Below the pieces are notes generated by a model. It was not told the DNA's origin and did no database searches. It saw only the letters and a program-made list of their open reading frames with translations. A DNA stretch of 64,000 bases, taken from assembly GCA_001247695.2 (NCBI GenBank), contig LGRX02034686.1, positions 1 to 64,000 on the forward strand. The letters run 5' to 3'. Shown here piece by piece: positions 53,309 to 64,000 of this stretch. Position numbers and translations under genes: made by a program. How positions within the stretch are numbered: the first letter of the stretch is position 1; every line of letters begins with the position of its first letter. Source of the DNA: Cymbomonas tetramitiformis (taxonomy: Eukaryota > Chlorophyta > Pyramimonadophyceae > Pyramimonadales > Pyramimonadaceae).

Positions 53309-54959
53309 GGTAGTTTGGAGAACTGCAGCAGGGAGATATCAGTTGGTGCTGGGGGAGGATTCTCCACTTCGGGAGGTAGTGATTCGCCATGCTCACGAGT
53401 CATTGTCCTCAGATCATACTGGGAGAGACAAAACTCTGGAGAGAGTGCTGCGACGCTTTTATTCGCGTGGTGCTGCGGAGGACGTGGGTACCTGGGTTGC
53501 ATCCTGCGCGGTGTGCCAGTCAGTGAGGCCGCGAGGAACTTACCCGGATGGATTGCTAAATCCTCACAGCATCCCGAATAGACCGTGGCAAGATGTCGCA
53601 GTGGACTTCGTCACCGGCTTGCCAGTATCAGAGAGAGGTAATGACGCTTTTGTGGCCTTCACGTGCAAGCTGACGAAGATGGTCCACGTCATACCGATGA
53701 ACTTCGGCGACAGCTCTGCAGCCGTGGTGGCCAGGATCTACTTTGATTCGGTGTGGCGCTTGCATGGCGCACCTATGAAAATTGTCTCTGACCGCGATCC
53801 GCGGTTTCAGGATGCCTTCTGGCAAGAACTTATGAGACTAATGGGCGTAAAAGTGGCTCGCACCACGCCGTACAACCCTCGGTCTGACGGGCAGGCGGAG
53901 CACAGCAATAGAGTCATTAAGGACATGCTCAGGTCCTTCGTGGACGCTAATGTGGAGGACTGGGACTTGTTCACCACTAACGTGGAATTCGCGATCAATG
54001 ACTCCAGAAGTGAATCTACTGGCTTCACACCATTTGAGCTGGTATTTGGGTTCTCGCCGCTATCGCAGTTGGACCTTTTCCTAGAGGCCGCGCAGTCCAC
54101 CGCTGGACGACGAACAGGGGGAGTAGGTACCGCCCACGAAGTGGCCGCGAAATTTTCGTCGCAGCTGCGGGACGCCAGACAGCGGTTGGAGCTGGCTCAA
54201 CAACGACAGCGCGAGCAGTTTGATCGCAGGCACGGACAGCGGGAGTATGCTGTTGGAGATCTGGTCTGGATAGAAGCGAAGCATCTTACAGAGAAGGTAA
54301 TGGATCGCTCCATCTGTAGGAAGTTGACCAAACGCTGGCATGGACCAGTCCCTGTGACCGAACGCTTCTTCAGCGATATGCAAATGACCATGCCAGAGGC
54401 CGATAGGGGAGCTCCAGTAGCCTACCGCCTACGCCTCCCTCCTCACTGGCGGATATACGACGTGTTCGCTCAACATCGCCTCAAGCCGTACACCAGCGGT
54501 CAAGATGCTTTCGCCGCGCGCGATCACCTGGCAGTGCCTGAAGAGGTGGTAGTGGACGGTCAGAAAGAAGCACACGTTGAGCGCATCCTCGCACGTCGGG
54601 TGCGGTCTGTACGAGGAAAAGAGGTGGAAGAATGGAAAGTTCGCTGGACAGGCTACTCCAAAGCCCACGACCAATGGAGGACCCGTGACAAACTCGAACG
54701 CGGAGGCCCACTTCAACAACTTCGTGAATTCGAGCAAGCGAGGCTGCGCATGGAAGCACAAGTTCGCGACGAAGCCACCCGGCGACGTGAGCAACGTGGC
54801 CGTCACTCTGCTCAAGCTGGGATGACACTGGCCCACCTCATCACCAACCCCTGCGATGAACTGGACCAACTCGAACAGATGGAACATGATACCCCTCTGC
54901 CGTGGGAGCGTCAAGAACGCACGGAAGATGGGCCGTTGGCACTGGTGATGACAGTATGA
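53145..54959 (+). CDS. Gypsy integrase with C-terminal chromodomain
   Basis: Open from 53145, but the true junction with the upstream frame is near 53200 (+1). Zinc site: IRHAHESLSSDHTG...CAVC (about residues 80-124). Catalytic core: Asp in VAVDFVTG (about 153), Asp in IVSDRDPRF (about 217), Glu in SDGQAEHSN (about 251). GPY-like region around LTKRWHGPVPVTERF. Chromodomain at about 476-517: HVERILARRV...EEWKVRWTGYSKAHDQWRT, with the aromatic residues that read methylated histone tails in known chromodomains. This places the element in the chromoviruses, which target heterochromatin. No stops interrupt the ORF. Confidence 0.92.
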   Translation: MRQRTSETRSPSSQTQSSCGALKAEYTREGSLRSLREKVKAAPHQCLQDFRLVVEVVWRTAAGRYQLVLGEDSPLREVVIRHAHESLSSDHTGRDKTLERVLRRFYSRGAAEDVGTWVASCAVCQSVRPRGTYPDGLLNPHSIPNRPWQDVAVDFVTGLPVSERGNDAFVAFTCKLTKMVHVIPMNFGDSSAAVVARIYFDSVWRLHGAPMKIVSDRDPRFQDAFWQELMRLMGVKVARTTPYNPRSDGQAEHSNRVIKDMLRSFVDANVEDWDLFTTNVEFAINDSRSESTGFTPFELVFGFSPLSQLDLFLEAAQSTAGRRTGGVGTAHEVAAKFSSQLRDARQRLELAQQRQREQFDRRHGQREYAVGDLVWIEAKHLTEKVMDRSICRKLTKRWHGPVPVTERFFSDMQMTMPEADRGAPVAYRLRLPPHWRIYDVFAQHRLKPYTSGQDAFAARDHLAVPEEVVVDGQKEAHVERILARRVRSVRGKEVEEWKVRWTGYSKAHDQWRTRDKLERGGPLQQLREFEQARLRMEAQVRDEATRRREQRGRHSAQAGMTLAHLITNPCDELDQLEQMEHDTPLPWERQERTEDGPLALVMTV

Positions 54960-55800
54960 CACTATAGTAGTATGACAGTACTGTGGGGTGGTCATCGTGG
55001 CACTTAGTCAGGTCCTCGGGGAATGGCCAGATTCGCATCGGGATCGGAAAGACAATGAAATCGAATATCAGATGTCGGGGGTATGACAGTATGACAGTAT
55101 GACACTATGATAGTATGACACTATGATAGTATGACAGTATGACAGTACGACAGTACAGTAGTATGATAGTACTGTATGGCAGTCATCGTGTCAGTCCGTC
55201 GACGTAACATCTGAATCGAGAATGACGAATCGGAATTAGAAATGAGATCGGATCGGGAATTGAACGTTGAGCCGTGGTGTGACATCGGCTGCCGGGTGGT
55301 TGACCTTGCAGCCTGAGTGACGAGTGAATAAGTAGAGCACTTGAGAAGTGTTTAGCCTTCAGAACTCGGAACCGAATTATCGTTTACACCTCAATCTGGC
55401 CCTGATCCAGTATATCATAAAAACCGAATTGTGTACCTTTGCACGTTTCAATCAAAAACATCATTCTGAGTATCTGTCGTAGTGCCCCTGGCACACCCCG
55501 ACTACACAAAGGTATCGGGTTGGCAGCCCAAAATTTGTGTGGATCCCTTCTTGTGGCGGGCCATGGGCATTCCAAGCAAGGAGGCAACTTTTTTGATTCA
55601 ATCCTTAGCCACACACCGTGGAAAGCAAGGGGGGTTGAGTAGCGGTGTTAAGCGGCAATTATAGGTTGAATACCCTTCCAGAGGGTTGTCTACTTGGGAG
55701 GAATGCCCGTCACTTGTATGAATAATGACAACATATAATGGATAAGATGAGTATAGGGATGGGGGGAGGGGGGGGGCATGCATAACTTGCAATGAAGTGC
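54960..55800. other. Spacer with (TATGACAG)n-type microsatellite
   Basis: Degenerate TATGACAG/TATGACACTATGATAG repeats at about 54955-54985 and 55080-55180. A purine-rich GGGGGAGGGGGGGGG run lies near 55760-55778. No gene and no LTR matching the upstream side was seen. Confidence 0.6.
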
Positions 55801-56910
55801 CCTGGAATGTATTTTCAGGGCCTAAAAAAACGTATTCAGAGCCTGAAAGGCATTTTCAGGGCCCTGAAAAGTCGTATTCAGGGCCTGAAAGGCATTTCAG
55901 GCTCTGTAAAGTCGGTTTCAGGGCCTGAAAACCATTTTCAGGGCCAGAAAAGTCGTTTTCAGGGCCAGAAAAGTCGTTTTCAGGGCCAGAAAAGTCGTTT
56001 TCAGGGCCAGAAAAGTCGTTTTCAGGGCCTGGAAAACCATTTTCAGGGCCAGAAAAGTCGTTTTCAGGCCCTGAATTGATTTTCAGGGCCTGAGAAGCAT
56101 TTTCAGGGCCTGAACGAAGTCGTTTTCAGGCCCTGAATTGATTTTCAGGTCCTGAAAAGTCGTTTTCAGGCCCTGCAGAGCATTTTCAGGGCCAGAAATG
56201 ATTTTCGGGCCCTGAAAAGTCGTTTTCAGGGCCAGAAATGATTTTCGGGCCCTGAAAAGTCGTTTGCAGGGCCAGAAATGATTTTCGGGCTGTGACAAGT
56301 CGTTTTCAGGGCCAGAAATGATTTTCAGCGCCTGATAAGTCGTTTTCAGGCCCTAAAAAGTCGTTTTCAGGGCCTGAAAAACATTTTCAGGGCCCGAAAA
56401 GGCATTTGTAGGCCTGATGCGAATTTTCAGGGCTTGGAACACTGAAAAAGTGCAGGCCCTGAACTTTTTTTTCAGGGTGTTAGATGGCGACATGAGAATA
56501 TAATTCTAAACTTTATATAACACGAAAAGTGAATAAAAAGTTCAGGCCCTGAAAAAAAAAGTTCAGGGTTGTTCTTAAGAGTGTGAATTCCAAAATTCAG
56601 GCCCTTAACTTTTGTGGAAAACTTATATTAACCATGATAGGGGCAGGCGTAACAGCTGTGCACCTTCAAATATCACGCTTCCAGTAGGAAGAGTCACATT
56701 TTTTCTTTTTTCTTTTTCTTTTTCTTTAACCATGAGGTTTTTTCTAGGGTGTATAACTAGCCTAGTATAAAACAAGATCAGACCCTGAAAGTCATTTTCA
56801 GGCCCTGAAAGTGAAGTTCAGGGCCTGAAAATGAAAATCAGGCCCTGAATTTTTTTTTCAGGCCCCGAAAAAAAAGTTCAGGGTCTAAATTTTCAGGGCC
56901 TGAAATTTTC
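55800..56910. repeat. Palindromic satellite, TTCAGGGCC(A/T)GAA core, about 21-bp unit
   Basis: More than 30 copies of a 20-22-bp unit such as TTCAGGGCCAGAAAAGTCGT, including the self-complementary form TTCAGGNCCTGAA. Copies are regular at 55860-56400 and sparser to 56910, with poly-A/T interruptions. Being 21 bp, it yields an ORF of seven-residue repeats at 55792-56079, which I treat as an artefact. The segment at 56640-56730 is unrelated and resembles 48010-48100. Confidence 0.9.
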
Positions 56911-59082
56911 AATCGTAAGTAGCCCCCCATCTGCCGGATTTACTCCCAAGGGCAAAACAATAATGAGCCTCTAAAAGTCCCCTACTGTCGCCTGCGTTAC
57001 TTATCTTGCAACGTCCCCTCATTTCTTGTTAACTCTTTTTTCCTCCAATCACACTGTTGCGCGTCACTGACGGTATCTCTGTCAAACCAACGGCTCGGCC
57101 CCGAGCCGATTCTCCTCCTTCTGCTCTTCGTATCTTTGCCAGTTCTCCTCGAAAATAGCTAAGGTCGCGTCATAACCAACACCGCTATCACTCCTCTGTC
57201 ACAAAGTTGTCACGTCACCCAGTCGAACTCGGGTCGCGCAAGTAACAGTCGAGGGAGCACAGGTCGTGACAATCTGTCAAATGTGGCAAGATTCCATGCA
57301 CTGGGGTTGTAACCCACAAGTCGATGGCCAAAAGACAGACATCCCTAAGACACATAAGCGTAGAAATAGCTGGATATGTCCAGACCGGAGCCAAGTTTCA
57401 GTTAGATTATACCACGGAGTGAATGAAACACTGCTGAGTGCAGGAACATGATGACACCGTGCCGTCTTCAGCGCATTGCCCAGGATTGCGTTAATTGATA
57501 CCTTCAGGTAGGCGTACCATCAGATTTTAGCGCATCGCCCCAAACATGACAAACACCAACTGTACGATGATAACACAAGGGCCTGTCCGATTTTGCCATT
57601 TGGCAGGACCGCCCCAAAAGCTACTTTAGATATGACGAGACTTCTGCTAGGCAACTGCCCAATCGCGTACTTTTGATCAAGGGGTTCTTGAAAAAACAAA
57701 ACGCAGTCACTTTCAGCACCTTCGCTTGGTAAAATCTTTATTTGGCTAGCTAGCACATCAAAACCAAGGCATGTCGGGACTGTTCAGCCATGAGCTGTGA
57801 GCCTGACTACCCGTAAGACTGATTCAAAGTCACTCTCACATACACACAAACATAAACAAAAATTGATTTGAGCCTACTCATTTTCCATTTGTGCTGCCAA
57901 GTTATTCTTCAAGAGCTGTCTTACTGCATATGCATGCTTTCGATTTCCCTAAGTGGCCTGCTGACTTCTGTTTGCATCGCCATTGACAATCACAGTGCTG
58001 TTTTCTATCTGACCTACAACAGACTTGGTGATATCGTGAAGTCTACCTCAAAACACCGAAGACATGCCAACCAGTACAGACTTTCCAAGTCGCCTCGAAC
58101 TTATCAAACAATTAAAGCGAGAGCAGTCATCAGGAACCTCGGCCAGTTTGACGTCCTGCTCCTTCGAACACCAAGCATTACGCTTGGCCCATGAGAAAAA
58201 GCTGCCTGCCTTCACCAAAACCGAACCCGTCCTTAGTATTCCTAAAATCTGCAGCCCACTCACGTTGCTTTGCGACCGGAATAAAAAAAGATAAAGTTGC
58301 CTTGGCTACGTTTGTATTATTGCGCCACAATGGCAAGACAGTGCGGAACAAAGGTAAAATAGGTCATTCTACACTTGCATACGCAGTCTATCGAGTTCGT
58401 CAGTGCGCGTTGTACCTGTGCAAGGTGCGTGAGGGTCTTGATAAGGATGCAGATCAACTTTCAGCTGGTGGCTGTGGCAGACGGCGACTTATTTCCGCAA
58501 TCTTCGCAACCAGAGCCTCTATCTATTGGAAAAGCCGAGCACCAAAAAGCAAATATGAGCTCGCCCCGCTGTCGCTTCCGGGCCGTAGTAATCCCTGGCC
58601 TTACTCCTCGGAGAAGTTGCTCAGTTCTCATAGTGATTTGTGTTCTAGTAGGCACCTGTGCCTAACAGGGCGTAGCATTTCATATGAAACAGGGCGAGCA
58701 TCGCTGACGGCCGTCCAGTATCTCTCCTTGCCCCCTTCCCAGAAGCACTTGCTGGACTGCTGAAGAAGAAGCTGCCAGGACTCAAGCATATGCCGCGAGG
58801 ATTCCTGTTACTCCGTGCACACACACTCTTCAAGTTCACAACTCCTCTGAGTCTCCCTTTCAAGAACGCGGATATACTGAACAGGTGGCTGGAGGAGAAA
58901 CTTGGAGCTGAAACAGAACAGGCGCGCCGTCACTTGAGAAGTTCGAGCTTGTGGTCCTTGTGGAGGAGAACATGAAGAAAGAAACACTGAGCAGGCAACC
59001 GTTGGGGGCTCACTTAGCTGTAGAAACCCAAGGAAGGAGGCCTTCTAGACGCCACAGCAGGGGGTGTGCAACAGGAGCGCAC
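56911..59082. other. Region with weak coding signals only
   Basis: 57000-57860 shows nothing convincing. Plus-strand open stretches at 58064-58294, 58441-58665 and about 58700-58975 have protein-like composition (for example KNADILNRWLEEKLGAETEQ), and possible splice sites lie between them. However, the minus strand is also open, so an unassigned spliced gene is possible in either direction. I do not call one. Confidence 0.25.
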
Positions 59083-60876
59083 CAGAAAGAGTTTCTATCT
59101 TTCTCTGCACGCCTTCTACGATCCCGGTCCATTTGGTCGTAATCTGGTATTTCGTAGTCCTCCTCCTCCTCCTCTTCGGAATCGGATGCACCCAACGGTG
59201 GGAGCCCCTTCACCGCTCGCTCCAAGTTGTTTGCACGGGCCTCAGCTTCGTTGCACTGCATCAGGAAACGTGCCAAAACTCAAAATACCTCTTCGGGAAA
59301 AACAGACCGTAGAGCAAAAGACTTCCAGCGCGTTACAGTAGACTTTAGATTTTCAAACGAGAAGTCGAGAAGTGGAAGTACAAAGTTTTTCTTAACTTTC
59401 AGTTTCTTCAGAATTCCAGCCGAACCCAGTGGAAAATCCGGAATGTGTCATCGGGTGGAAGCACGTCGGTGGAAGAGAAAAGGCCATATTTATTCGACAT
59501 ATATATCCACAGGGGAGCAGTATGACAAAAGGAAAACCCAAGCGGAAACTGGATTCCCGAAAATATGGGGAAACAGCACAGATAGGCGCACCCTTTGTTC
59601 CAGAGCCCTTAATTCTGCCTGTTCTTGCTCGAGCAGAATAATCTGGTTCACAAAATCGACGGGTCAACAACTTAAGTCAAAACGAAAAGCTAAAATCGTC
59701 CCCGCTACAGAAGTCGGTTTGTTAGGGCTTTCAGCATTGTTCGGCAATTCCTCGGCTATTAGAGCGCTTTTGCTCTGTGTTCAACCACTCGACAACGCTG
59801 GGGCACGAAAGCAGGCTCTACAACTCCTGCAAGTGGTGTGAAGTAACAGCAAAACAGGGGGCGTTTAAATTTTCTGAAAAGATTTTGAGCGGAGCCGTCA
59901 GCACGCAAAGTTTGATATCGTCGCGCAAAAAAATGCACCTGCTTACTGTATGCAAATCTTGTGACATAGAGCGCCGTCATCATCACGTCGTCCGGATCCG
60001 ATGGCAGCAGCTAGTGCACATTACCCCCACAACGACGTTTGGAAGCTGAGAATTTTGTTCACCCTCAGGCTAACGGATGGATTCACAACTCATTTGTGAC
60101 CGGAGAAGCTGGCGTGGTTATACTGCACATGTATGATTATTGCTAGCAACTGAGGACGTGACCTGTGAAGTTGTTGAAACACTGGAAGTTCGCTGTATTT
60201 CATCCATACAACGATTCGACTCGCTGCACAAGGTTGCACGAAGCTAAAACTGTGAAAGATAGAGGCTACAGGCAAACACACCTCCTTGAGTTTCTGGGGT
60301 AAGCCAGAGCGAACAACTGGTGGCATCGCCTGCATCAACACACGATTTTCTGCTGCGTCAATTTTTGCACTTAATGAACGCGGAGAACCCAAAATTTCTT
60401 ACCTGCATTTGCTCGGCAGGGTGTTTTCGTGCTCTCGTGGTCTCCGCAGCAGCTGCTTGAGATCCCATAGAAGTGTGTGCTTGTGCTTGCTGCTGACGTT
60501 CGACAGCGTGTGCTTTTCCTTCGACACCATGTACGTATGCTTGCTGCGTGGGTTCGACAGCGTGTGCAGGACCTTGGAGAACGTGTTCTTGTGTGTCGTG
60601 AGTGGTTTCGACAGCGTATGCCTGCTCTGAGCTACTGTATTGCTCCTCAGGTTCGACAGCATAAGCTTGTTCTTGCTGCACAGGTTCGACAGTGAGTGTT
60701 TTGGCTTCTGAATCTGTTTCCTCCCTCGATAGTACAGAATTTGTGTCATCATAGTCCCTAGTCTGCCGAAGAGCACTTGGTTTCTCCTTCTTTTCCTTCT
60801 TTTCCTTCTTTTCCTTTTTCTCCTTTTTTTCTTTTTTCTCCTTTTTCGCCTTCTTGTCCGATGTTGACGTAAACAT
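59083..60876 (-). CDS. Probable spliced gene, unknown function: Lys/Glu tract, AYAVE repeats, coiled coil, acidic segment
   Basis: First exon 60403-60876: ATG at 60876 (MFTSTSDKK), then KKEKKEKKE repeats and five degenerate copies of QAYAVEP/AHAVE; ends in AAATGCAG|GTAAGA, a strong donor. A second phase-0 exon fits 60282-60329 (acceptor GTTGATGCAG, donor GAG|GTGTGT; AMPPVVRSGLPQKLKE). A third fits 59592-59642 (IILLEQEQAELRALEQR, helical). A fourth fits 59083-59255 (starts CNEAEARANNLERAV, then an acidic EEEEEED run and a basic DRDRRRRAEK). Further small exons may exist between 59643 and 60281. The Lys/Glu tract and coiled coil suggest a structural or nucleic-acid-associated protein, but no family is recognised. 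The exon structure is inferred from splice signals and phase only. Confidence 0.45.
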
Positions 60877-61150
60877 TGCTAGTGAAGCAGTCAAAACCCT
60901 GAATTAAACTGTGAGAGAACTCTCGAAATACTTGCACCTAAATTTGTCTGACTTGTGATTGTTGATTTCACTTGAAATTCTACCAGTGAGTGTGCGTGGA
61001 AAACCGATCTCTCGTCTGTAAAAAGCTATAACGCACCCGTGCGCCCGTCCTAAGCATCCCGTCCTAAGCGCTCGAGGGTCGCGACAGCTCGCGATCCTGA
61101 ATCTGACCTGCTCGTCGGTTTTCAGAATTACAGAGCTCCGCGATTTAATC
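60877..61150. other. 5' flank of the minus-strand gene
   Basis: Between the first ATG (60876) and the foldback element. Contains a repeated CGTCCTAAGC(AT/GC)C (about 61046-61070). No promoter element stands out. Confidence 0.35.
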
Positions 61151-63808
61151 GGGCATTTCCAGCATTTTTAATGCCGCGGTAAATTCGGCCGCCATTCGTT
61201 TTTCCGTAAAATCTGTCATACTGAGACACATTACGTCTGCGTCTGTATGATAGCGCTTGACACACACTCGTGTTACAGTACCAGTGAGACACTTTACGTC
61301 CAGAGAGAGACTTTACGTCTGTTAATGAAGGGAAAGGGAAAGGCAAAGGGTTTAAGATTTAGCGGCAGTAGGAATAGTTTTCAGAAGCATATGGAAAGTA
61401 TTCTAGTGCTTCTGAAAACTATTCCTACTTCTTCTATATCCTAAACCCTTTGCCTTGCCTTTTAATGCTGCACGCGACCGGCAAGCATCTTTGAAACTTC
61501 CGAGTTTCAAAGATGCGTTTTGTATTTTGGGTGCACCCTAAAATTACATGATTCAAGTTAAGTGTTGAATATTCATTATAATATGAGTTAGCATGCGACG
61601 TTGCGAAGGCATCGGGACAGAATCTACGAAATTGTCCTATGCCTTTGCCTTTGGGTTTGGGTTCGAACGTACCCAAACCCAAAGATGGCAAACAGCCGAG
61701 GGCTTCCCGTGCGTCCTAGCGCACGAAACTTGGCACAAATACTGCCAAGATACATATCTTTAAGTTACCAGAAGCTCAAGGCTTCAAGTTACTTGTGCGC
61801 GAAACGCACAATTTGTTTCTAAGGCGGATGTTTTGGGTTTGGGTTCGAACCCAAACCCAAAGATGCCAAACAGCCGAGGGCTTCCCGTGCGTCCTAGAGC
61901 ACGAAACTTGGCCCAAATACTGCCAAGATACTTATCTTTAAGTTACCTGAAGCTCAAGGCTTCAAGTTACTTGTGCGCGAAACGCGCAATTTATTTCTAA
62001 GGCAGATGTTTTGGGTTTGGGTTTGGGTTCGAACCCAAACGCAAAGATGCCAAACAGCCGAGGGCTTCCCGTGCGTCCTAGAGCACGAAACTTGGCACAA
62101 ATACTGCCAAGGGATATATCTTTAAGTTACCTGAAGCTCAAGGCTTCAAGTTACTTGTGCGCCCAACGCGCAATTTATTTCTAATGGCTACTACCCGAAG
62201 GTCCGGTCCTCCCGCAAGGACCGAAGTGAATTTGGGATATATGCCGCGTTTTTTCGATATAGTTGGTATATGTGCTTTGGGGTCATATTTAGGTGTCCAA
62301 TAATCATCTAAAAACGTGTGTTGGGTGTAATACTCGGTGTAGCGATGTGGTTTACGTTATTGAAAAGTGGGGGTGAAACCGCTCGAAATTAAATAAAAAG
62401 GCCGGTCCTCCCACAAGGACCGGAAGTTCCCAACCCACCTACACTCACTAAGTGGCCTTCCTAGTGTCCACTGCACTTAAAAAATACTTCAACATGACCT
62501 ATTCGTGCCCTATGCAATGTACAACATCTTCGGAATCCACAATACTGCGGTATATATCCCTCACAATGTCATGCACCCACGAAAAAAATAGATTTCATCA
62601 AAATCGGCCATCCAAAAATCTGCTCTCGCCGAATTCCAAAGCAATGTTCCGAGTAGACTACTGCACATATTGACATGCTTAAGCATTCTAAAAATCGATA
62701 AACATGTTTACATGAAGTATGCGACGTGGCACATCATACATCTATAATATCCGAACACTATTTGGCATTCACAGTATCCGTAGTAACGAAAAAAAACATT
62801 TGAAAATCTTGGATCAAAAATGTTTTTTACAACTGTAAGGTCGATTTGAGTGCGTATATACACCCAATACGAGGTCGCCAACATGTATAATCTTGCAAGT
62901 ATGATTGGGTATGATGTTAGGATAAAATTTTGTACTTGGGCGGCTTGTTTGACCTGGAATTCTATTGGATTAAAATATTTGAATGGCATGGCATGTTTTT
63001 GAACGTCCTCCAAAAGGTGCAACTCAAAAATGATAGGGTACGTGCTACAAATGCATCGGATATAGTCATTTTATGACGATATACGGTTGATGGCGCATAC
63101 GGACACTCAGTTTAGGTCCTAAGTGTACTAAAAACCGAAGGGTAGGCACTAAGACCGTCAAGAGGACGGCTAAAAAAATTCCCGCAACACCGGTCCTTGT
63201 GGGAGGACCCAACGCCGTTTCGGTCCTCCCACAAGGACTGTCGGGCAGTAGCCACTAAGGCAGATGTTTTGGGTTTGGGTTTGGGTTCGAACACAAACCC
63301 AAACCCAAAGATGCCAAACAGCCGAGGGTTTCCCCTGCGTGTGCACGTGTGTTAATTCATATGAAATATTCCATGGAATACATGTGAATATCCCGCACAA
63401 ACGGGAAGCGCTCGGCTGTTTGGTAATTTTAGGGTGCACCCAAAATACAAAACGCATCTTTGAAACTCGGAAGTTTCAAAGATGCTTGCCGGTCGCGTGC
63501 AGCATTAAAAGGCAAGGCAAAGGGTTTAGGATATAGAAGAAGTAGGAATAGTTTTCAGAAGCACTAGAATACTTTCCATATGCTTCTGAAAACTATTCCA
63601 ACTGCCGCTAAATCTTAAACCCTTTGCCTTTCCCTTTCCCTTCATTAACAGACGTAAAGTCTCTCTCTGGACGTAAAGTGTCTCACTGGTAACACGAGTG
63701 TGTGTCAAGCGCTATCATACAGACGTAATGTGTCTCAGTATGACAGATTTTACGGAAAAACGAATGGCGGCCGAATTTACCGCGGCATTAAAAATGCTGG
63801 AAATGCCC
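61151..63808. mobile_element. Large foldback element, 2.66 kb, with about 390-bp inverted arms
   Basis: Left arm 61151-61547 and right arm 63423-63808 are inverted copies, nearly identical. Each arm contains a further hairpin: GTAGGAATAGTTTTCAGAAG pairs with its complement across a 15-20-bp loop (61365-61432 on the left), and GCATCTTTGAAACT...AGTTTCAAAGATGC forms another (61489-61521). The interior has three tandem copies of an about 180-bp unit and shorter GGTCCTCCC(A/G)CAAGGACC hairpins. No transposase ORF is present. No target-site duplication was identified, so the exact ends are provisional. Confidence 0.78.
61640..62185. repeat. Three tandem copies of an about 180-bp unit with TTTGGG palindromes
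   Basis: Each unit starts with a hairpin TTTGGGTTTGGGTTCGAACC plus CAAACCCAAA and continues with AAACAGCCGAGGGCTTCCCG, AAATACTGCCAAG, TTTAAGTTACC and CTCAAGGCTTCAAGTTAC. A fourth partial copy lies at 63255-63345. Confidence 0.85.
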
Positions 63809-64000
63809 CGGAGGTATAGCCAACTCAGAGAAGCGAGAGAAGGGCCAGAGAAGACTCAGAGAAGGATTCAGTCCAATACCTGCCTGGTAAGGATTTTTTC
63901 GACAGTGACTATCGATAGACGATGGCGCCTCGATAGTCAATATGAAACTTCCTCCGCTCGTCGTCGTGGTCGTCGACATTGATCACGATACAAGCGATGG
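63809..64000. other. Right-edge flank
   Basis: Short ORFs on both strands run through here, one continuing out of the foldback arm. GCCTG|GTAAGG at about 63885-63895 could be a splice donor on the plus strand. Too little sequence to assign. Confidence 0.3.

Larger units (their letters stand above)
48638..54959 (+). mobile_element. Ty3/gypsy chromovirus with an embedded DNA adenine-methyltransferase domain
   Basis: Order on the plus strand: Gag-like, aspartic protease, RT, rudimentary RNase H, Pro-rich linker, methyltransferase-like domain, integrase, chromodomain. PR-RT-IN order defines gypsy, and the chromodomain defines a chromovirus. The coding region is broken by a TAG (51596-51598) and a +1 frame change near 53200. 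LTRs and target-site duplication were not identified, so the limits given are only the coding span. Confidence 0.88.

Noticed and set aside
55792..56079. ORF of seven-residue repeats (GQKSRFQ)
   Set aside because: Translation of the 21-bp palindromic satellite; no start context or flanking coding sequence.
61660..62050. Interstitial telomere repeats
   Set aside because: TTTGGG blocks are short and arranged as palindromes within 180-bp units, not as a head-to-tail telomeric array.

Overview
This window reads as nuclear DNA of a photosynthetic eukaryote, probably a unicellular alga with a repeat-rich genome. The supporting signs are GT-AG introns, a many-exon anion transporter with a plastid-type targeting leader, several classes of retrotransposon and DNA transposon, and abundant mini- and microsatellites. 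There are no bacterial operons, ribosome-binding sites or CRISPR arrays. The species cannot be named from the sequence alone.

Layout. 1-3765: 3' part of a decayed LINE-like element (RNase H, Cys/His knuckle, NPPF adenine-methyltransferase-like domain), interrupted by a 345-bp foldback element with a tRNA B-box-like motif. 4297-17932: a complete minus-strand Ty1/copia element (TSD TCGTC). A 262-bp MITE lies in its gag, and a 3.76-kb hAT-like DNA transposon with a two-exon transposase splits its 5' LTR. 18888-28301: a TTAA-target MITE split by a second, plus-strand copia element (19130-28048, identical LTRs, TSD ATCTC, one 2397-codon ORF). 28302-29168: tandem duplication with CAG tracts that also holds the empty site of that MITE. 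29620-40866: the one clear host gene, an SLC17/ANTR (PHT4-like) transporter of about 18 exons, with a different minisatellite in each of several introns. 41-48 kb: decayed repeats, a gag-like ORF with an amber stop, an array of eight hairpin repeats, and an orphan ORF. 48638-54959: a gypsy chromovirus whose RNase H is replaced or eroded and which carries a Dam-like DNA adenine-methyltransferase domain before the integrase and chromodomain. 55-57 kb: microsatellite and palindromic satellite. 59083-60876: a probable minus-strand spliced gene of unknown function. 61151-63808: a large foldback element with nested hairpins.

Most interesting: (i) both copia polyproteins carry a signal-peptide-like segment and a further hydrophobic segment between Gag and protease, an envelope-like or membrane-targeting module not expected in Ty1/copia; (ii) two unrelated retroelements carry DNA adenine-methyltransferase-like domains; (iii) the nesting, read from exact target-site duplications, gives a relative insertion history.
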